Origin: an uncultured Clostridia bacterium
Lineage (GTDB): Bacteria; Bacillota; Clostridia; Oscillospirales; Acutalibacteraceae
Length of the DNA stretch: 64,000 bases
Reading direction: 5' to 3'
Assembly: GCA_947623205.1 (NCBI GenBank)
Contig: CANQGM010000011.1
Location: 1-64,000 of the forward strand
Under the pieces are notes generated by a model. It searched no databases and was not told where the DNA came from. It was given only the letters and a program-made list of their open reading frames with translations. A program made the position numbers and the translations under genes. This document shows positions 18,639-28,716 of this stretch, piece after piece; position 1 is the first letter of the stretch, and each line of letters begins with the position of its first letter.

Positions 18639-20054
18639 TTAAGTTTGATGTTTTTCAAAGTGCCATTTAATGCCGTCTTTTGTGTCAACAATAACAACGT
18701 TCATTTCTTTTAATTTGTCCCGTATTGCATCCGCAGTAGCCCAGTCTTTATTTGCGCGGGCCTCTGTACGTTTTTTAATAAGCTCCTCGACCTCTGCTGA
18801 AATTTCATCGTCACAGCAATTTTTTTGCGAGGTTTCGCCTTTTGTAAGGTCAAGTGAAAGCACTTTATCAAATTCACTGATAACATACAATTTTGTTGCG
18901 TCGTCAATATCAGCCTTTAGTACGTCATAAACGCAGGTAAGACCGAGAGAAGTGTTTAGGTCGTTGTCAAGAGCCTCTTTAAAAGAGTTAATAAACGGCT
19001 GTGCTTTTTCTTTATCGGGAACACCGTCTTTTGAAAGAACGGAAATTCTCTTTATAAGTTTGTCGTATGTCTTAGCGGTATTATCGAGACTGTCATAAGA
19101 AAATGTAAGCGGCTTGCGGTAGTGGCTTTGCAGGCAGAACATTCTGTAAACAAGAGGATCATAGCTTTTGCTTTCAAGCAGGGAAACAGTGAGAAAATCA
19201 CCCTTGGATTTGCTCATTTTACCTCTTGCGTCATTAAGGTGCAGAACATGAAACCAGTAGCCGCACCATTTGTGACCGAGAAAAGCCTCGCTTTGCGCAA
19301 TTTCATTTGTGTGATGGGGAAAAGCGTTGTCTATGCCTCCGCAGTGAATGTCAAGGTACTCGCCGTTGTGTTTGCAGCTTATGCACGAACACTCAATATG
19401 CCATCCCGGATAACCGACGCCCCAGGGACTGTTCCATTTTAGCTCCTGTGAATCAAATTTAGATTTTGTAAACCAAAGCACAAAATCAGCCTTATTCTTT
19501 TTATTTTCATCCTCCTCAACGCTGTCACGAACACCTACGGCAAGGTCTTCTTCGTTCATATTTCCGAAAACATAATAGCTGTCAAGTTTTGAAGTGTCAA
19601 AATACACGTTGCCGCCTGCAATATAGGCAAAGCCTTTTTCAAGAAGAACGGAAATCATATTTATAAAGTCGTCAATGCAGTTTGTGGCAGGTTCAACAAC
19701 ATCAGGGCGCTTTATGTTTAGTTTTTTGCAGTCCGCAAAAAATGCGTCGGTATAAAATTCAGCAATTTCAAGAACGGTTTTATGTTCCCGTTTTGCACCC
19801 GCAACCATTTTATCTTCGCCTGTGTCCGCGTCGCTTGACAAGTGCCCGACATCGGTAATGTTCATAACACGGTTTACGTCATAACCTGAAAAACGCAGAT
19901 ATTTTTCAAGAACATCTTCCATAATATATGTTCTCAGATTGCCTATGTGCGCGTAGTGATAAACGGTAGGACCGCAGGTGTACATATTTACCTTTCCCGC
20001 GGTATGGGGTATAAACTCCTGTTTTGTCTGCCCGAGAGAATTGTATAAAATCAT
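18639..20054 (-). CDS. cysS: cysteinyl-tRNA synthetase
   Basis: MYTCGPTVYHYAHIGNLRT, GWHIECS, KMSKSKGDF. Confidence 0.98.
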   Translation of the reverse strand: MILYNSLGQTKQEFIPHTAGKVNMYTCGPTVYHYAHIGNLRTYIMEDVLEKYLRFSGYDVNRVMNITDVGHLSSDADTGEDKMVAGAKREHKTVLEIAEFYTDAFFADCKKLNIKRPDVVEPATNCIDDFINMISVLLEKGFAYIAGGNVYFDTSKLDSYYVFGNMNEEDLAVGVRDSVEEDENKKNKADFVLWFTKSKFDSQELKWNSPWGVGYPGWHIECSCISCKHNGEYLDIHCGGIDNAFPHHTNEIAQSEAFLGHKWCGYWFHVLHLNDARGKMSKSKGDFLTVSLLESKSYDPLVYRMFCLQSHYRKPLTFSYDSLDNTAKTYDKLIKRISVLSKDGVPDKEKAQPFINSFKEALDNDLNTSLGLTCVYDVLKADIDDATKLYVISEFDKVLSLDLTKGETSQKNCCDDEISAEVEELIKKRTEARANKDWATADAIRDKLKEMNVVIVDTKDGIKWHFEKHQT

Positions 20055-20070
20055 TTTAATGCTCCTTATT

Positions 20071-20709
20071 TTAGTTTGAGTTTTTCAGCTCGTCAATTTC
20101 CTTTTGAAGTACAAATATTTTATGCTCCAAATTACAAAGAGCAAGTGCAACGGGGTCAGAAATATGAATTTGGTCAAGAGTTTCACTGCGTATGCCGTTT
20201 ACTTTAACTACACGGGCAGGAACGCCGACAGCAGTTGCGTTTGCGGGAACTTCACTCAAAACAACGGCGCCTGCCGCAATTCGGGCATTGTCGCCTACTT
20301 TAAACGGACCAAGAACCTTTGCACCGGATCCCACAAGCACATTGTTGCCAAGCGTGGGGTGACGTTTTCCGGTATCTTTGCCCGTACCGCCAAGGGTCAC
20401 GTTCTGGTAAATTGTGCAGTTGTCGCCTATTACTGTGGTTTCGCCTATTACTACACCCATACCGTGGTCAATAAAAAGACCTTTGCCGATTGTTGCGCCC
20501 GGATGAATTTCAATTCCTGTTTTATGGCGGCTGCGCTGTGAGATCCAGCGTGCAATAAACTTTAAGTTATGTCTGTAAAACCAGCTTGCTTTGCGATGTG
20601 ACCTGACAGCTTTAAATCCGGAATACAGAAAATAGACCTCGGCTTTGCTTCTTGCGGCTGGGTCGCGCTCAAGCACAGCGTTAATATCTGATTTTAATGT
20701 ATCAAACAA
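20071..20709 (-). CDS. cysE: serine O-acetyltransferase
   Basis: GIEIHPGATIGKGLFIDHGMGVVIGETTVIGDNCTIYQNVTLGGTGKDTGKRHPTLG. Confidence 0.97.
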   Translation of the reverse strand: MFDTLKSDINAVLERDPAARSKAEVYFLYSGFKAVRSHRKASWFYRHNLKFIARWISQRSRHKTGIEIHPGATIGKGLFIDHGMGVVIGETTVIGDNCTIYQNVTLGGTGKDTGKRHPTLGNNVLVGSGAKVLGPFKVGDNARIAAGAVVLSEVPANATAVGVPARVVKVNGIRSETLDQIHISDPVALALCNLEHKIFVLQKEIDELKNSN

Positions 20710-20761
20710 AATATCACGTCCGAATTAAGATAAGGTATTTATACAAATTATTTTTCATTTA

Positions 20762-21352
20762 TTACTTTTCATTTATAAAATGCTTGTTTTGAAGTATGTA
20801 AATTACTCCCGAAATAATTGAAAATACGGTTGAAATCCATACAAGAACATAGCCGACTACTGTAAAAACAGGCGACAGTGTATAATATAGTTCAGCGTTT
20901 CCGAAAAATCCTGTATTAATCAGCTCAAGAATAAACTGCAAAAGCAGAATAATAACAATTGCGGACATTTGCGAAACGGTTTTTATTTTTCCCCAAATGT
21001 TGGCGGAAACTACCTTGCCGTTTGCTGCCGCGGTAAGACGTATTGAAGTTACCGAAAACTCACGGAACAAAATCAATATAACTGCAATGCAGTCGCAGAG
21101 TCCGTTTTGTATAAAGCATAAAAGTGCGGCAAGCACAAGAATTTTGTCGGCGAGAGGGTCGGCAAATTTTCCGAAATCCGTAATAAGATTTTTTTTGCGT
21201 GCAATTTTGCCGTCAAGCATATCGGTAATTGACGCAATTGCAAAAATTATAAGCGCCCATAGATAGTTGAACGGAAAGTCAATAAGTATTGCAGCTACAA
21301 AAAACGGAACAAGAATAATTCGTATTACTGTCAGTTTATTGGGTAAGTTCAT
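20762..21352 (-). CDS. pgsA: CDP-diacylglycerol-glycerol-3-phosphate 3-phosphatidyltransferase
   Basis: MNLPNKLTVIRIILVP; SITDMLDGKIARKKNLITDFGKFADPLADK (CDP-alcohol phosphotransferase motif). Confidence 0.95.
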   Translation of the reverse strand: MNLPNKLTVIRIILVPFFVAAILIDFPFNYLWALIIFAIASITDMLDGKIARKKNLITDFGKFADPLADKILVLAALLCFIQNGLCDCIAVILILFREFSVTSIRLTAAANGKVVSANIWGKIKTVSQMSAIVIILLLQFILELINTGFFGNAELYYTLSPVFTVVGYVLVWISTVFSIISGVIYILQNKHFINEK

Positions 21353-21397
21353 ATAAATACCTTTCAAATACTATTATATTAAAATAACGAAAATCGG

Positions 21398-22726
21398 TTA
21401 CACGGTTATACCAATAGGATCACATCCGGAATAATCGGTAATTTTAACCTTTACAAAATCGCCTGGATCAGGTTTTTTGCCGGTACAGGTAAAAAATACA
21501 CATCCGTCAACTTCCGGAGAGTCGGCATAGCTTCTGCCAAAGAAACATTCGGCAAGTTTATCAAATCCCTCAACAAGAACTTCAAGTTCTTTGCCGACCA
21601 GGCTTTCGCAGTATTCAGCCATAACGCGTTGCTGATGCTCCATAATTATGTCTGCGCGTTTTTGCTTTATTTCATCATCAATTTGGTTTGGCATAAGAGC
21701 GGCTTTGGTGTCCTCTTCTTTAGAGTAAGCAAAGCAGCCGAGACGCTGAAATTTTATTTCCGCGGCAAATTCGGCAAGCTCTTCAAACTGTTCATAAGTT
21801 TCACCGGGAAATCCCGTAATGAATGTTGAGCGGAGAATAACATTTGGAATTTTTGCTTTGATTTTGTTAAGAAGCGAAGTAAGGCTTTGACGGTTGCCGC
21901 GACGGTTCATATTTTTTAAAATTTCGCCGTTGCAGTGCTGAAGCGGAATATCAATATAATTTACAATTTTTTCTTCATTTGCGATAGTATCAATAAGTTC
22001 ATCAGTAATTCTGTCGGGATAGCAATACAGCACTCTTATCCACTTAAAGCCGTCAATTTTGCATAAGCGCTTGAGCAGCTTTGCAAGGTAAGGCTCACCA
22101 AAAAGGTCCTCGCCGTAACGTGTTGTGTCCTGAGCAATTATATTAAGTTCTTTTACTCCGTTTTCAGCAAGCTTTTCGGCCTCTTTAACAATGTCATCGG
22201 GCTGACGGCTGCGGAATTTTCCCCTTATAAGCGGAATAGCGCAGTATGTACAGCAGTTGTCACAACCCTCGGCAATTTTCAAATAGGCGGTGTATGGGGG
22301 AGTTGACTGAATACGTCCTCCTTCAAGAGGAAGGCAAAGTTTACTGGCAAATATTTCATCTTTTTTGCCGTTAAGCGCGTCAATTACAACATCGGCAATC
22401 TGTTGGTTGGCGCCGATTCCTATTACGGCGTCAACTTCATAGAGCTGTTTTGTGATTTCATTTTTATATCTTTGGGCAAGGCAGCCGGTAACAATAATTG
22501 CTTTAACAGCGCCCTCTTGTTTTAGTTTGCCCAGTTCAATTATTTCATTAATGCTTTCCTGTTTTGCCGACTCTATAAATCCGCAGGTATTTACTATTAC
22601 CGCGTCAGCGTCGGCAGGGTCGTTTACAATTTTAAACCCCCGGTTTTTAAGTGTAAATAACAACATTTCGGCGTCGACCTGGTTTTTGACACAGCCAAGC
22701 GATACGATGCCAACTTTATAATTCAT
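21398..22726 (-). CDS. rimO: ribosomal protein S12 methylthiotransferase
   Basis: VSLGCVKNQVDAE; radical-SAM CDNCCTYCAIPLIRGKFRSR; FITGFPGET. Confidence 0.97.
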   Translation of the reverse strand: MNYKVGIVSLGCVKNQVDAEMLLFTLKNRGFKIVNDPADADAVIVNTCGFIESAKQESINEIIELGKLKQEGAVKAIIVTGCLAQRYKNEITKQLYEVDAVIGIGANQQIADVVIDALNGKKDEIFASKLCLPLEGGRIQSTPPYTAYLKIAEGCDNCCTYCAIPLIRGKFRSRQPDDIVKEAEKLAENGVKELNIIAQDTTRYGEDLFGEPYLAKLLKRLCKIDGFKWIRVLYCYPDRITDELIDTIANEEKIVNYIDIPLQHCNGEILKNMNRRGNRQSLTSLLNKIKAKIPNVILRSTFITGFPGETYEQFEELAEFAAEIKFQRLGCFAYSKEEDTKAALMPNQIDDEIKQKRADIIMEHQQRVMAEYCESLVGKELEVLVEGFDKLAECFFGRSYADSPEVDGCVFFTCTGKKPDPGDFVKVKITDYSGCDPIGITV

Positions 22727-22728
22727 AT

Positions 22729-23334
22729 TCAGTCTTCCTCTGTATATTCTTCAAAAACGCTGCGTATCTCATCCCAGCGGTATCCAAGTCTTTGAAGTGC
22801 GGCCGACGCTCTCCGTCTGATTTTTTCATCATTTATATTTTTATATTTCTTATCTATTACAGCCCTTATATGTTCCCGGCTGTCAACTGTGATCTCATCC
22901 AAAATTCGGCTCGCAAGCTCTTTGTCAATTCCCTTTTGAACAAGTGACTGAAATGCGCCGTTTTTTGACATATGTTTTGTAAAAAGCAGTTGCTGTGCAT
23001 AGCGGCGGGCATAATTTTCATCGTTTACAAGCCCAAGCTCCTCCATACGTTCAACTGCCTTTTGAGCCGAATCTTCATCGCAGGTGCGCCTGATCTTATC
23101 CTTCAGTTCTTTTTTTGAATGGTCACGATAAGAAATCATCCAAAGCGCCTTTTCCTTTGCACGGCGCTCATTGCTGAGTTTAATGATTTGATACAGATCT
23201 TCGTCGTCGATCTCTCTGCCCACATCGAATCTGTTTTCAATCAGAGTGCGTGAGTCAAGATTCATAACAAATTCACCGTCAATATAGAGAGCGCTCATTG
23301 ATTTTTTTCGAGGTTCAATTGCTGTTATCAACAT
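22729..23334 (-). CDS. recX: regulatory protein RecX
   Basis: directly downstream of recA with 1-nt overlap; KALWMISYRDHSKKELKDKI...YARRYAQQL. Confidence 0.93.
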   Translation of the reverse strand: MLITAIEPRKKSMSALYIDGEFVMNLDSRTLIENRFDVGREIDDEDLYQIIKLSNERRAKEKALWMISYRDHSKKELKDKIRRTCDEDSAQKAVERMEELGLVNDENYARRYAQQLLFTKHMSKNGAFQSLVQKGIDKELASRILDEITVDSREHIRAVIDKKYKNINDEKIRRRASAALQRLGYRWDEIRSVFEEYTEED

Positions 23335-24455
23335 CAGTCATCAACCAAAACGTCAATTTTTGAACTGCCGGCAGTTTTAGAATTAATTTCGGGAACAGCA
23401 GAACCGGAAGGCTCAGCAGCAGGAATGTTGGTGATTTTTGCCTTTGGAGCAGGTTTTTTGCGCTCGTAAAGCTTGTCAAGATTAGCCCAAAGTTCATCTT
23501 CAATTTTTTTAGCAAGCTCTTTGTCTGTTTTCAAAAGTTCCTTTACCTTGTCCCGACCTTGTCCCAGACGGTTGTCGCCGTAACTGAACCAAGCGCCTGA
23601 TTTCTGAACAATTTCCGCTTTTACCGCAAGGTCAAGAAGCTCGCCCTCGCGGGAAATTCCCTGACCGTACATTATGTCAAATTCTGCCTCGCGGAACGGA
23701 GGAGCAATTTTATTTTTAACGACCCTTGCTCTTGTATGTGAGCCTATCATTTCTCCGTTTACCTTTATAGTATCAAGACGTCTTATGTCGATACGAACCG
23801 AGCTGTAAAATTTCAGCGCGCGTCCGCCGGTAGTAACTTCGGGATTACCGTAAACAACGCCTACCTTTTCACGAAGCTGATTTATAAAAATTGCAACGCA
23901 GTTTGATTTTGAAATTGCTCCGGCAAGTTTGCGGAGCGCCTGCGACATAAGTCTTGCGTGCAGACCAACGTGACTGTCGCCCATTTCACCCTCAATTTCA
24001 GCCTTTGGAACAAGCGCCGCAACGGAATCTATTACAATAACGTCTATTGCTCCGCTTCTTATTAGAGCTTCGGCAATTTCAAGCGCGTCTTCGCCTGTGT
24101 CCGGCTGTGAAACAAGCAGAGAATCAACGTCAACTCCGAGTGCAGCAGCATATGTTGGGTCAAGTGCGTGTTCAACGTCTATAAACGCAACATTGCCGCC
24201 GCTTTTTTGTCCTTCTGCAATGCAGTGGAGCGAAAGCGTAGTTTTACCAGAGGATTCAGGTCCGTATATTTCAACAATTCTTCCCCTTGGAAGACCTCCG
24301 ATACCAAGTGCGATATCAAGTGAAAGCGAACCTGTTGATATGTGGTCAATGCTCATGTGTTTATTTTCGCCAAGACGCATAACCGCACCTTTGCCGAACT
24401 GCTTTTCAATTTGAGTAAGAGCTGTTTCAAGCGCTTTTGTTTTATCCATTGCCAT
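23334..24455 (-). CDS. recA: recombinase RecA
   Basis: [45 protein letters not shown]. Confidence 0.99.
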   Translation of the reverse strand: MAMDKTKALETALTQIEKQFGKGAVMRLGENKHMSIDHISTGSLSLDIALGIGGLPRGRIVEIYGPESSGKTTLSLHCIAEGQKSGGNVAFIDVEHALDPTYAAALGVDVDSLLVSQPDTGEDALEIAEALIRSGAIDVIVIDSVAALVPKAEIEGEMGDSHVGLHARLMSQALRKLAGAISKSNCVAIFINQLREKVGVVYGNPEVTTGGRALKFYSSVRIDIRRLDTIKVNGEMIGSHTRARVVKNKIAPPFREAEFDIMYGQGISREGELLDLAVKAEIVQKSGAWFSYGDNRLGQGRDKVKELLKTDKELAKKIEDELWANLDKLYERKKPAPKAKITNIPAAEPSGSAVPEINSKTAGSSKIDVLVDD

Positions 24456-24592
24456 TTTATCATTCTCCTTATTCTCCCTGACAATCACTTGTAAGAGGTT
24501 TTATATGCATAAAATTTCAATATTTATTATAAAATACGCACCCAAAAATTGCAATAAAAATCAGATGAAAATCAAACCGCTTTTCTGTTTCT

Positions 24593-25435
24593 TTACTTCG
24601 CTGTACCAATAATCGCCCTCTGAACTCCGCCTAAATCATTCATAACAGTTATATTTTTAAAGCCTTTAGACTTCATAAGAGTTTTAACAGGTTCCGCTTG
24701 ATTTTCGCCGAGCTCAAAGGCAAGCGCACCGCCGTTTTTCAGTTTTGTGTACCAGTACTCAATTATTGCTCTGTAAAAATCAAACCCGTCCGCACCGCCG
24801 TCAAGCGCCATTGCAGGCTCTTTTCTCACTTCGGTTTGCAAAAAGGGAATATCGCCTGAGCGAATGTAGGGAGGGTTAGAAACTATAAGATCAAATTCGT
24901 TGTCGTAAAAATCTTTGTAACATTTTAAAATATCACCCTTAACGGGTTTAACGGATGAATTATTAAGTTTTATGTTTTTTAAAAAGTATTCAAAGGCTTT
25001 ATCACTGAGTTCAATACCCGTTACATCTGCATTTGCAAGTTTTTCGACTGCAACGGAAATTGCTCCGCTGCCCGCACACAAATCAAGCACTTTTTTGCTT
25101 TGTCTGTTTTTTAAAAAGTCGAGGCAGAGGTTCAGGACAACTTCGGTGTCGTCTCTGGGTATGAGCACACCTTCGCCGACCTCAAACTCAAATCCGCAAA
25201 AACTCCATTTTCCGAGAATATACTGCAAGGGTTCACGGTTTATGCGTCTTTTTACAAGCTCATCAAGTTTGTTTGATTTTATATCATCAACTTTTGAGTC
25301 GCCGTGAACAATGAGCGACGTTCTGTCAAGCCCGAGTACCTTTTTTATGAGGCATTGTGCTTCAAACTCAGGGCTTTCTATACCCGCGGTTTTAAGCGAA
25401 GCACAAACTTTTTTATAAGCCTGTTTTGCGTTCAT
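24593..25435 (-). CDS. prmC: peptide chain release factor N5-glutamine methyltransferase
   Basis: VLDLCAGSGAISVAVEKL, LIVSNPPYI. Confidence 0.95.
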   Translation of the reverse strand: MNAKQAYKKVCASLKTAGIESPEFEAQCLIKKVLGLDRTSLIVHGDSKVDDIKSNKLDELVKRRINREPLQYILGKWSFCGFEFEVGEGVLIPRDDTEVVLNLCLDFLKNRQSKKVLDLCAGSGAISVAVEKLANADVTGIELSDKAFEYFLKNIKLNNSSVKPVKGDILKCYKDFYDNEFDLIVSNPPYIRSGDIPFLQTEVRKEPAMALDGGADGFDFYRAIIEYWYTKLKNGGALAFELGENQAEPVKTLMKSKGFKNITVMNDLGGVQRAIIGTAK

Positions 25436-25444
25436 TAAAACCTC

Positions 25445-26431
25445 TTATTTGCATACAATATCCGAGCCGTCTTCGGGTATAACAGATTTAATTGCCTCAA
25501 TTGCGACCTCAATCATTTTGTCGTCCGGCTCTTTTGTTGTAATGCGCTGTGCCCAAAGTCCCGGTGCGGAAATTATGCGGGTTGCAAGGTTATCGTGCTT
25601 GCCGCAAATTTTAATCAGCTCATAGCCGATGCCGCAGGAAACGGGAAGCAGAATAATTTTAAATATGGGCCGCAAAACGCCAATGCCGAACGGGGCAACC
25701 GGAATAAAAAGTCCAACAAGAATACCTACAACAAGCATAAGCACCATAAAGCTTGTACCGCAGCGCGGGTGAAAACGGCTTTGTTTTTTTACGTTTTCAA
25801 CTGTAAGCTCTTCTTCGTTTTCATAGCAGAAAATAGTTTTGTGTTCTGCGCCGTGGTACATAAATACACGTTTCATTTCTGTCATTTGCGAACAGAGAAC
25901 AATATAGAGCAAAAATAACGCTATTTTGATTACTCCCTCAAATACCGACTTCCAAAATACCGCAAGCTCTGTGTCTCCCTGAAAAGCGGGGACGAAATTT
26001 GCAGTAAAGTCAAACAGGAAAGAGGGGACAAAGAAGAAAAGTCCCACAGCAAACGCAACGCCTATGACGGAAGCGATTACCATAAGTACTTTAACAAGTT
26101 TATCTCCAAACTTGTCGTCAAGCCATTTTTCAAATTTGGAAGGTTCCTCTTCTTCTATTTCGCCGGCTTCAAGCGCCTTATCGGCAGAAAGCATAAGCGA
26201 TTTATATGATAAGCGCATTGAATCGATCAGCCCGGCAATACCCCTTAAAAACGGAAGTTTAAAGATTTTAAATTTTGAGGGAATTGTGTTTATGCTGACA
26301 TCTTCGCAGTAAATATTGTTTTCACCTGTGCGAACGCATACCGTAGTGCGCTTTGGTCCTCGCATCATTATTCCTTCAATCAGCGCGCTGCCGCCGATTG
26401 ATGTAATTTTTTTAGTGGATTTTTTAGCCAT
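25445..26431 (-). CDS. DUF1385-family membrane protein
   Basis: IGGSALIEGIMMRGP, MYHGAEHKTIFCYE, HPRCGTSF. Confidence 0.93.
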   Translation of the reverse strand: MAKKSTKKITSIGGSALIEGIMMRGPKRTTVCVRTGENNIYCEDVSINTIPSKFKIFKLPFLRGIAGLIDSMRLSYKSLMLSADKALEAGEIEEEEPSKFEKWLDDKFGDKLVKVLMVIASVIGVAFAVGLFFFVPSFLFDFTANFVPAFQGDTELAVFWKSVFEGVIKIALFLLYIVLCSQMTEMKRVFMYHGAEHKTIFCYENEEELTVENVKKQSRFHPRCGTSFMVLMLVVGILVGLFIPVAPFGIGVLRPIFKIILLPVSCGIGYELIKICGKHDNLATRIISAPGLWAQRITTKEPDDKMIEVAIEAIKSVIPEDGSDIVCK

Positions 26432-26480
26432 AAACTAACCTTTCTTTTAAATAGTTGTAAATATTTTTAAATTTTAAGCA

Positions 26481-27947
26481 TTATAGTTTTATATTTTCAG
26501 GCATATTCTGTTCTTCGCCCTCTTTGTAAATAGGAAATGTAAGAGTTACGGTCGTGCCTACGCCTTCGCCGCTTTCAATGTCGAGCGAGCCGTTATGCAA
26601 ATTCATTATTTCATCCGCAACAGCAAGTCCTATGCCGGAACCCCTTACATCCTGATTAGCTTTGTAAAATTTCTCTTTTACCTTTGGCAGGTCATCGGCG
26701 GAAATGCCGCAGCCTGTATCGGTTATAACAATTTTTATTATGTCGGGTTCATCCTTGCTGTAAATTACCTGCGCGGCTACAACGCCGCCCTTGGGAGTGT
26801 ATTTCAGCGCATTGTCAAGCACATTTAAGAATACCTGTTTAAGCCTGTTTCTGTCACCGTAAACGGGAGGATAAACTGCCTCGGGCTCATCATATAGCAG
26901 ATGCTTGCCCTCTTTTACGGCACGTTCCTTTAGCATATATACGGTCTCGTCAAATTCGGCAAGAATGTCGAGCTTTTCATTTATAAGAACCATTCGTCCG
27001 CTCTGGATTCGGCTGAAGTCAAGCAGTTCTTCAACAATGCTTGTAAGGCGGGAGCTCTCTTTTATGATAACGCCCATACCTCTGTCAAAGGTACGTCGAT
27101 CAAGTTTTCCGCGCTCGGAAAGCTGCATGGTTTCAGCCCATCCCTTTATTGCCGTAAGCGGAGTTCGCAGTTCATGCGATACGCGGGATATAAAGTCGTT
27201 TTTCATTTGTTCGGTTGTACGCAGATCTTTAGACATATCGCTTATTGCGTCGCACAAGTCACCGATCTCATCGTCATATTTATGCTCAATTTTTTCCGAC
27301 GCGGAAAAGTCACCGTGAGCTATTTTGTCAGCAATAACAGAAAGGTTTTGTATCGGCTTTACAATTGAGCGCAAAAACATTGAACTGGATAAGATTACAA
27401 GCGCAATTATTATAAGACCAAACGCGATCAGAAGTGCGGATATAAAAAGGATTCTGCTGTTTACCGGGTCCATAGATACTATATAACGTATAGCGCCCAC
27501 GACCGTTTTGTTGCCGTTTGTAATAATTCGGGTCTCGCTCATTGCGCTTTCGCCGGATTTAAGCTTTCCGTTCCATAAAGCAATGCCTTCACCGTTTGTT
27601 TTGGCTTCCTCAAAATCCTGAATTTGCTCTTTATCGGTAGGAATAAAGCCTGTTGAACTCATTACAACTCTGCCTGAAGAGTTTATTACCATTACAGCCA
27701 TCTGTTCTTTCTTATCGAAGTTTTCAACATAGTCGCGGGCTGAAGAAGTAAAAGAGGTTGAGCTGTCGCTTGTGTAACCCGAAAAAACTAATGACAGTTC
27801 TCCGGACGTTGAACTCAGGCTCTGTTCAACACTGCTTTGGTAAAGATATGTAACAACAAAAATAAGGCTGACAACAATAAGAATGATAATAGTCAGTATT
27901 ACACTCAATGTATTAAGCATCCAACGTTTTGTAATACCCTTAAACAT
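26481..27947 (-). CDS. sensor histidine kinase with HAMP domain
   Basis: FISRVSHELRTPLTAIKGWAETM (H-box), NVLDNALKYTPKGG, GSGIGLAVADEI. Confidence 0.96.
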   Translation of the reverse strand: MFKGITKRWMLNTLSVILTIIILIVVSLIFVVTYLYQSSVEQSLSSTSGELSLVFSGYTSDSSTSFTSSARDYVENFDKKEQMAVMVINSSGRVVMSSTGFIPTDKEQIQDFEEAKTNGEGIALWNGKLKSGESAMSETRIITNGNKTVVGAIRYIVSMDPVNSRILFISALLIAFGLIIIALVILSSSMFLRSIVKPIQNLSVIADKIAHGDFSASEKIEHKYDDEIGDLCDAISDMSKDLRTTEQMKNDFISRVSHELRTPLTAIKGWAETMQLSERGKLDRRTFDRGMGVIIKESSRLTSIVEELLDFSRIQSGRMVLINEKLDILAEFDETVYMLKERAVKEGKHLLYDEPEAVYPPVYGDRNRLKQVFLNVLDNALKYTPKGGVVAAQVIYSKDEPDIIKIVITDTGCGISADDLPKVKEKFYKANQDVRGSGIGLAVADEIMNLHNGSLDIESGEGVGTTVTLTFPIYKEGEEQNMPENIKL

Positions 27948-27981
27948 TGCTGTCCTCCTTTAGTCAGTAATAGTTCGTTGC

Positions 27982-28689
27982 TCAGTTGTTAGTGTCCCAC
28001 TTGTATCCAAGACCCCAAACCGTTATAATGTGCTTTGGGTTTGACGGTTCATCTTCGACCTTCATTCTCAAACGCCTTATATTGACGTCAACAATTTTGT
28101 CCTCGCCAACATATGCATCGCCCCAAACATGATTAAGAATATCAATTCGGTCAAGTGCAACACCAGGGTTAGAGAAGAAATATTCCATTATCTGAAATTC
28201 AACCTGTGTCAGTTCGATCATTTTATCGTTTTTAAGTAGTGAACGATTGCGCAGGTTAAGTGTAAATTCACCCGATTTGAGTTCTTCTTTAAAGTTGTTT
28301 TCAGCGTGTGACTTAGCAAGCGCAACACGCCTGTAAAGCGAGTCGACCCTTGCAAGCAGCTCGCTTGGTGAAAACGGTTTTGTAACATAGTCGTCCGCGC
28401 CTAACATAAGTCCGGTGACCTTATCCATCTCCTGCGTTTTTGCGGACAGCATAATTATGCCTATGCCGCCGTTGCGGTTTCTAAGCTCTTTACAAACCTG
28501 AAATCCGTCAATGCCGGGCATCATAACGTCAAGTATTGCAACATCAAAGTCCCCGTCGCTTGCATCGTACTTTTGAAGTGCTGTTTCTCCGCAGTCCGCC
28601 TCAACAACGTCATATCCTGCACGGGTAAGGTTGATTACAACAAAGTCACGTATTGCGGCTTCGTCCTCGCAAACAAGTATTTTTTTCAT
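27982..28689 (-). CDS. OmpR/PhoB-family response regulator
   Basis: receiver CEDEAAIRDF..DVAILDVMMPGIDGF..KPFSPSELLARV; winged-helix IVDVNIRRLRMKVED. Confidence 0.96.
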   Translation of the reverse strand: MKKILVCEDEAAIRDFVVINLTRAGYDVVEADCGETALQKYDASDGDFDVAILDVMMPGIDGFQVCKELRNRNGGIGIIMLSAKTQEMDKVTGLMLGADDYVTKPFSPSELLARVDSLYRRVALAKSHAENNFKEELKSGEFTLNLRNRSLLKNDKMIELTQVEFQIMEYFFSNPGVALDRIDILNHVWGDAYVGEDKIVDVNIRRLRMKVEDEPSNPKHIITVWGLGYKWDTNN

Positions 28690-28716
28690 ATTAAAACCTC
28701 CGTATTATAATTTTGA

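Noticed and set aside
20710-20761. T-box or Cys riboswitch upstream of cysE-cysS
   Set aside because: The intergenic region is only ~50 bp and shows no T-box sequence; genes appear co-transcribed with pgsA upstream.
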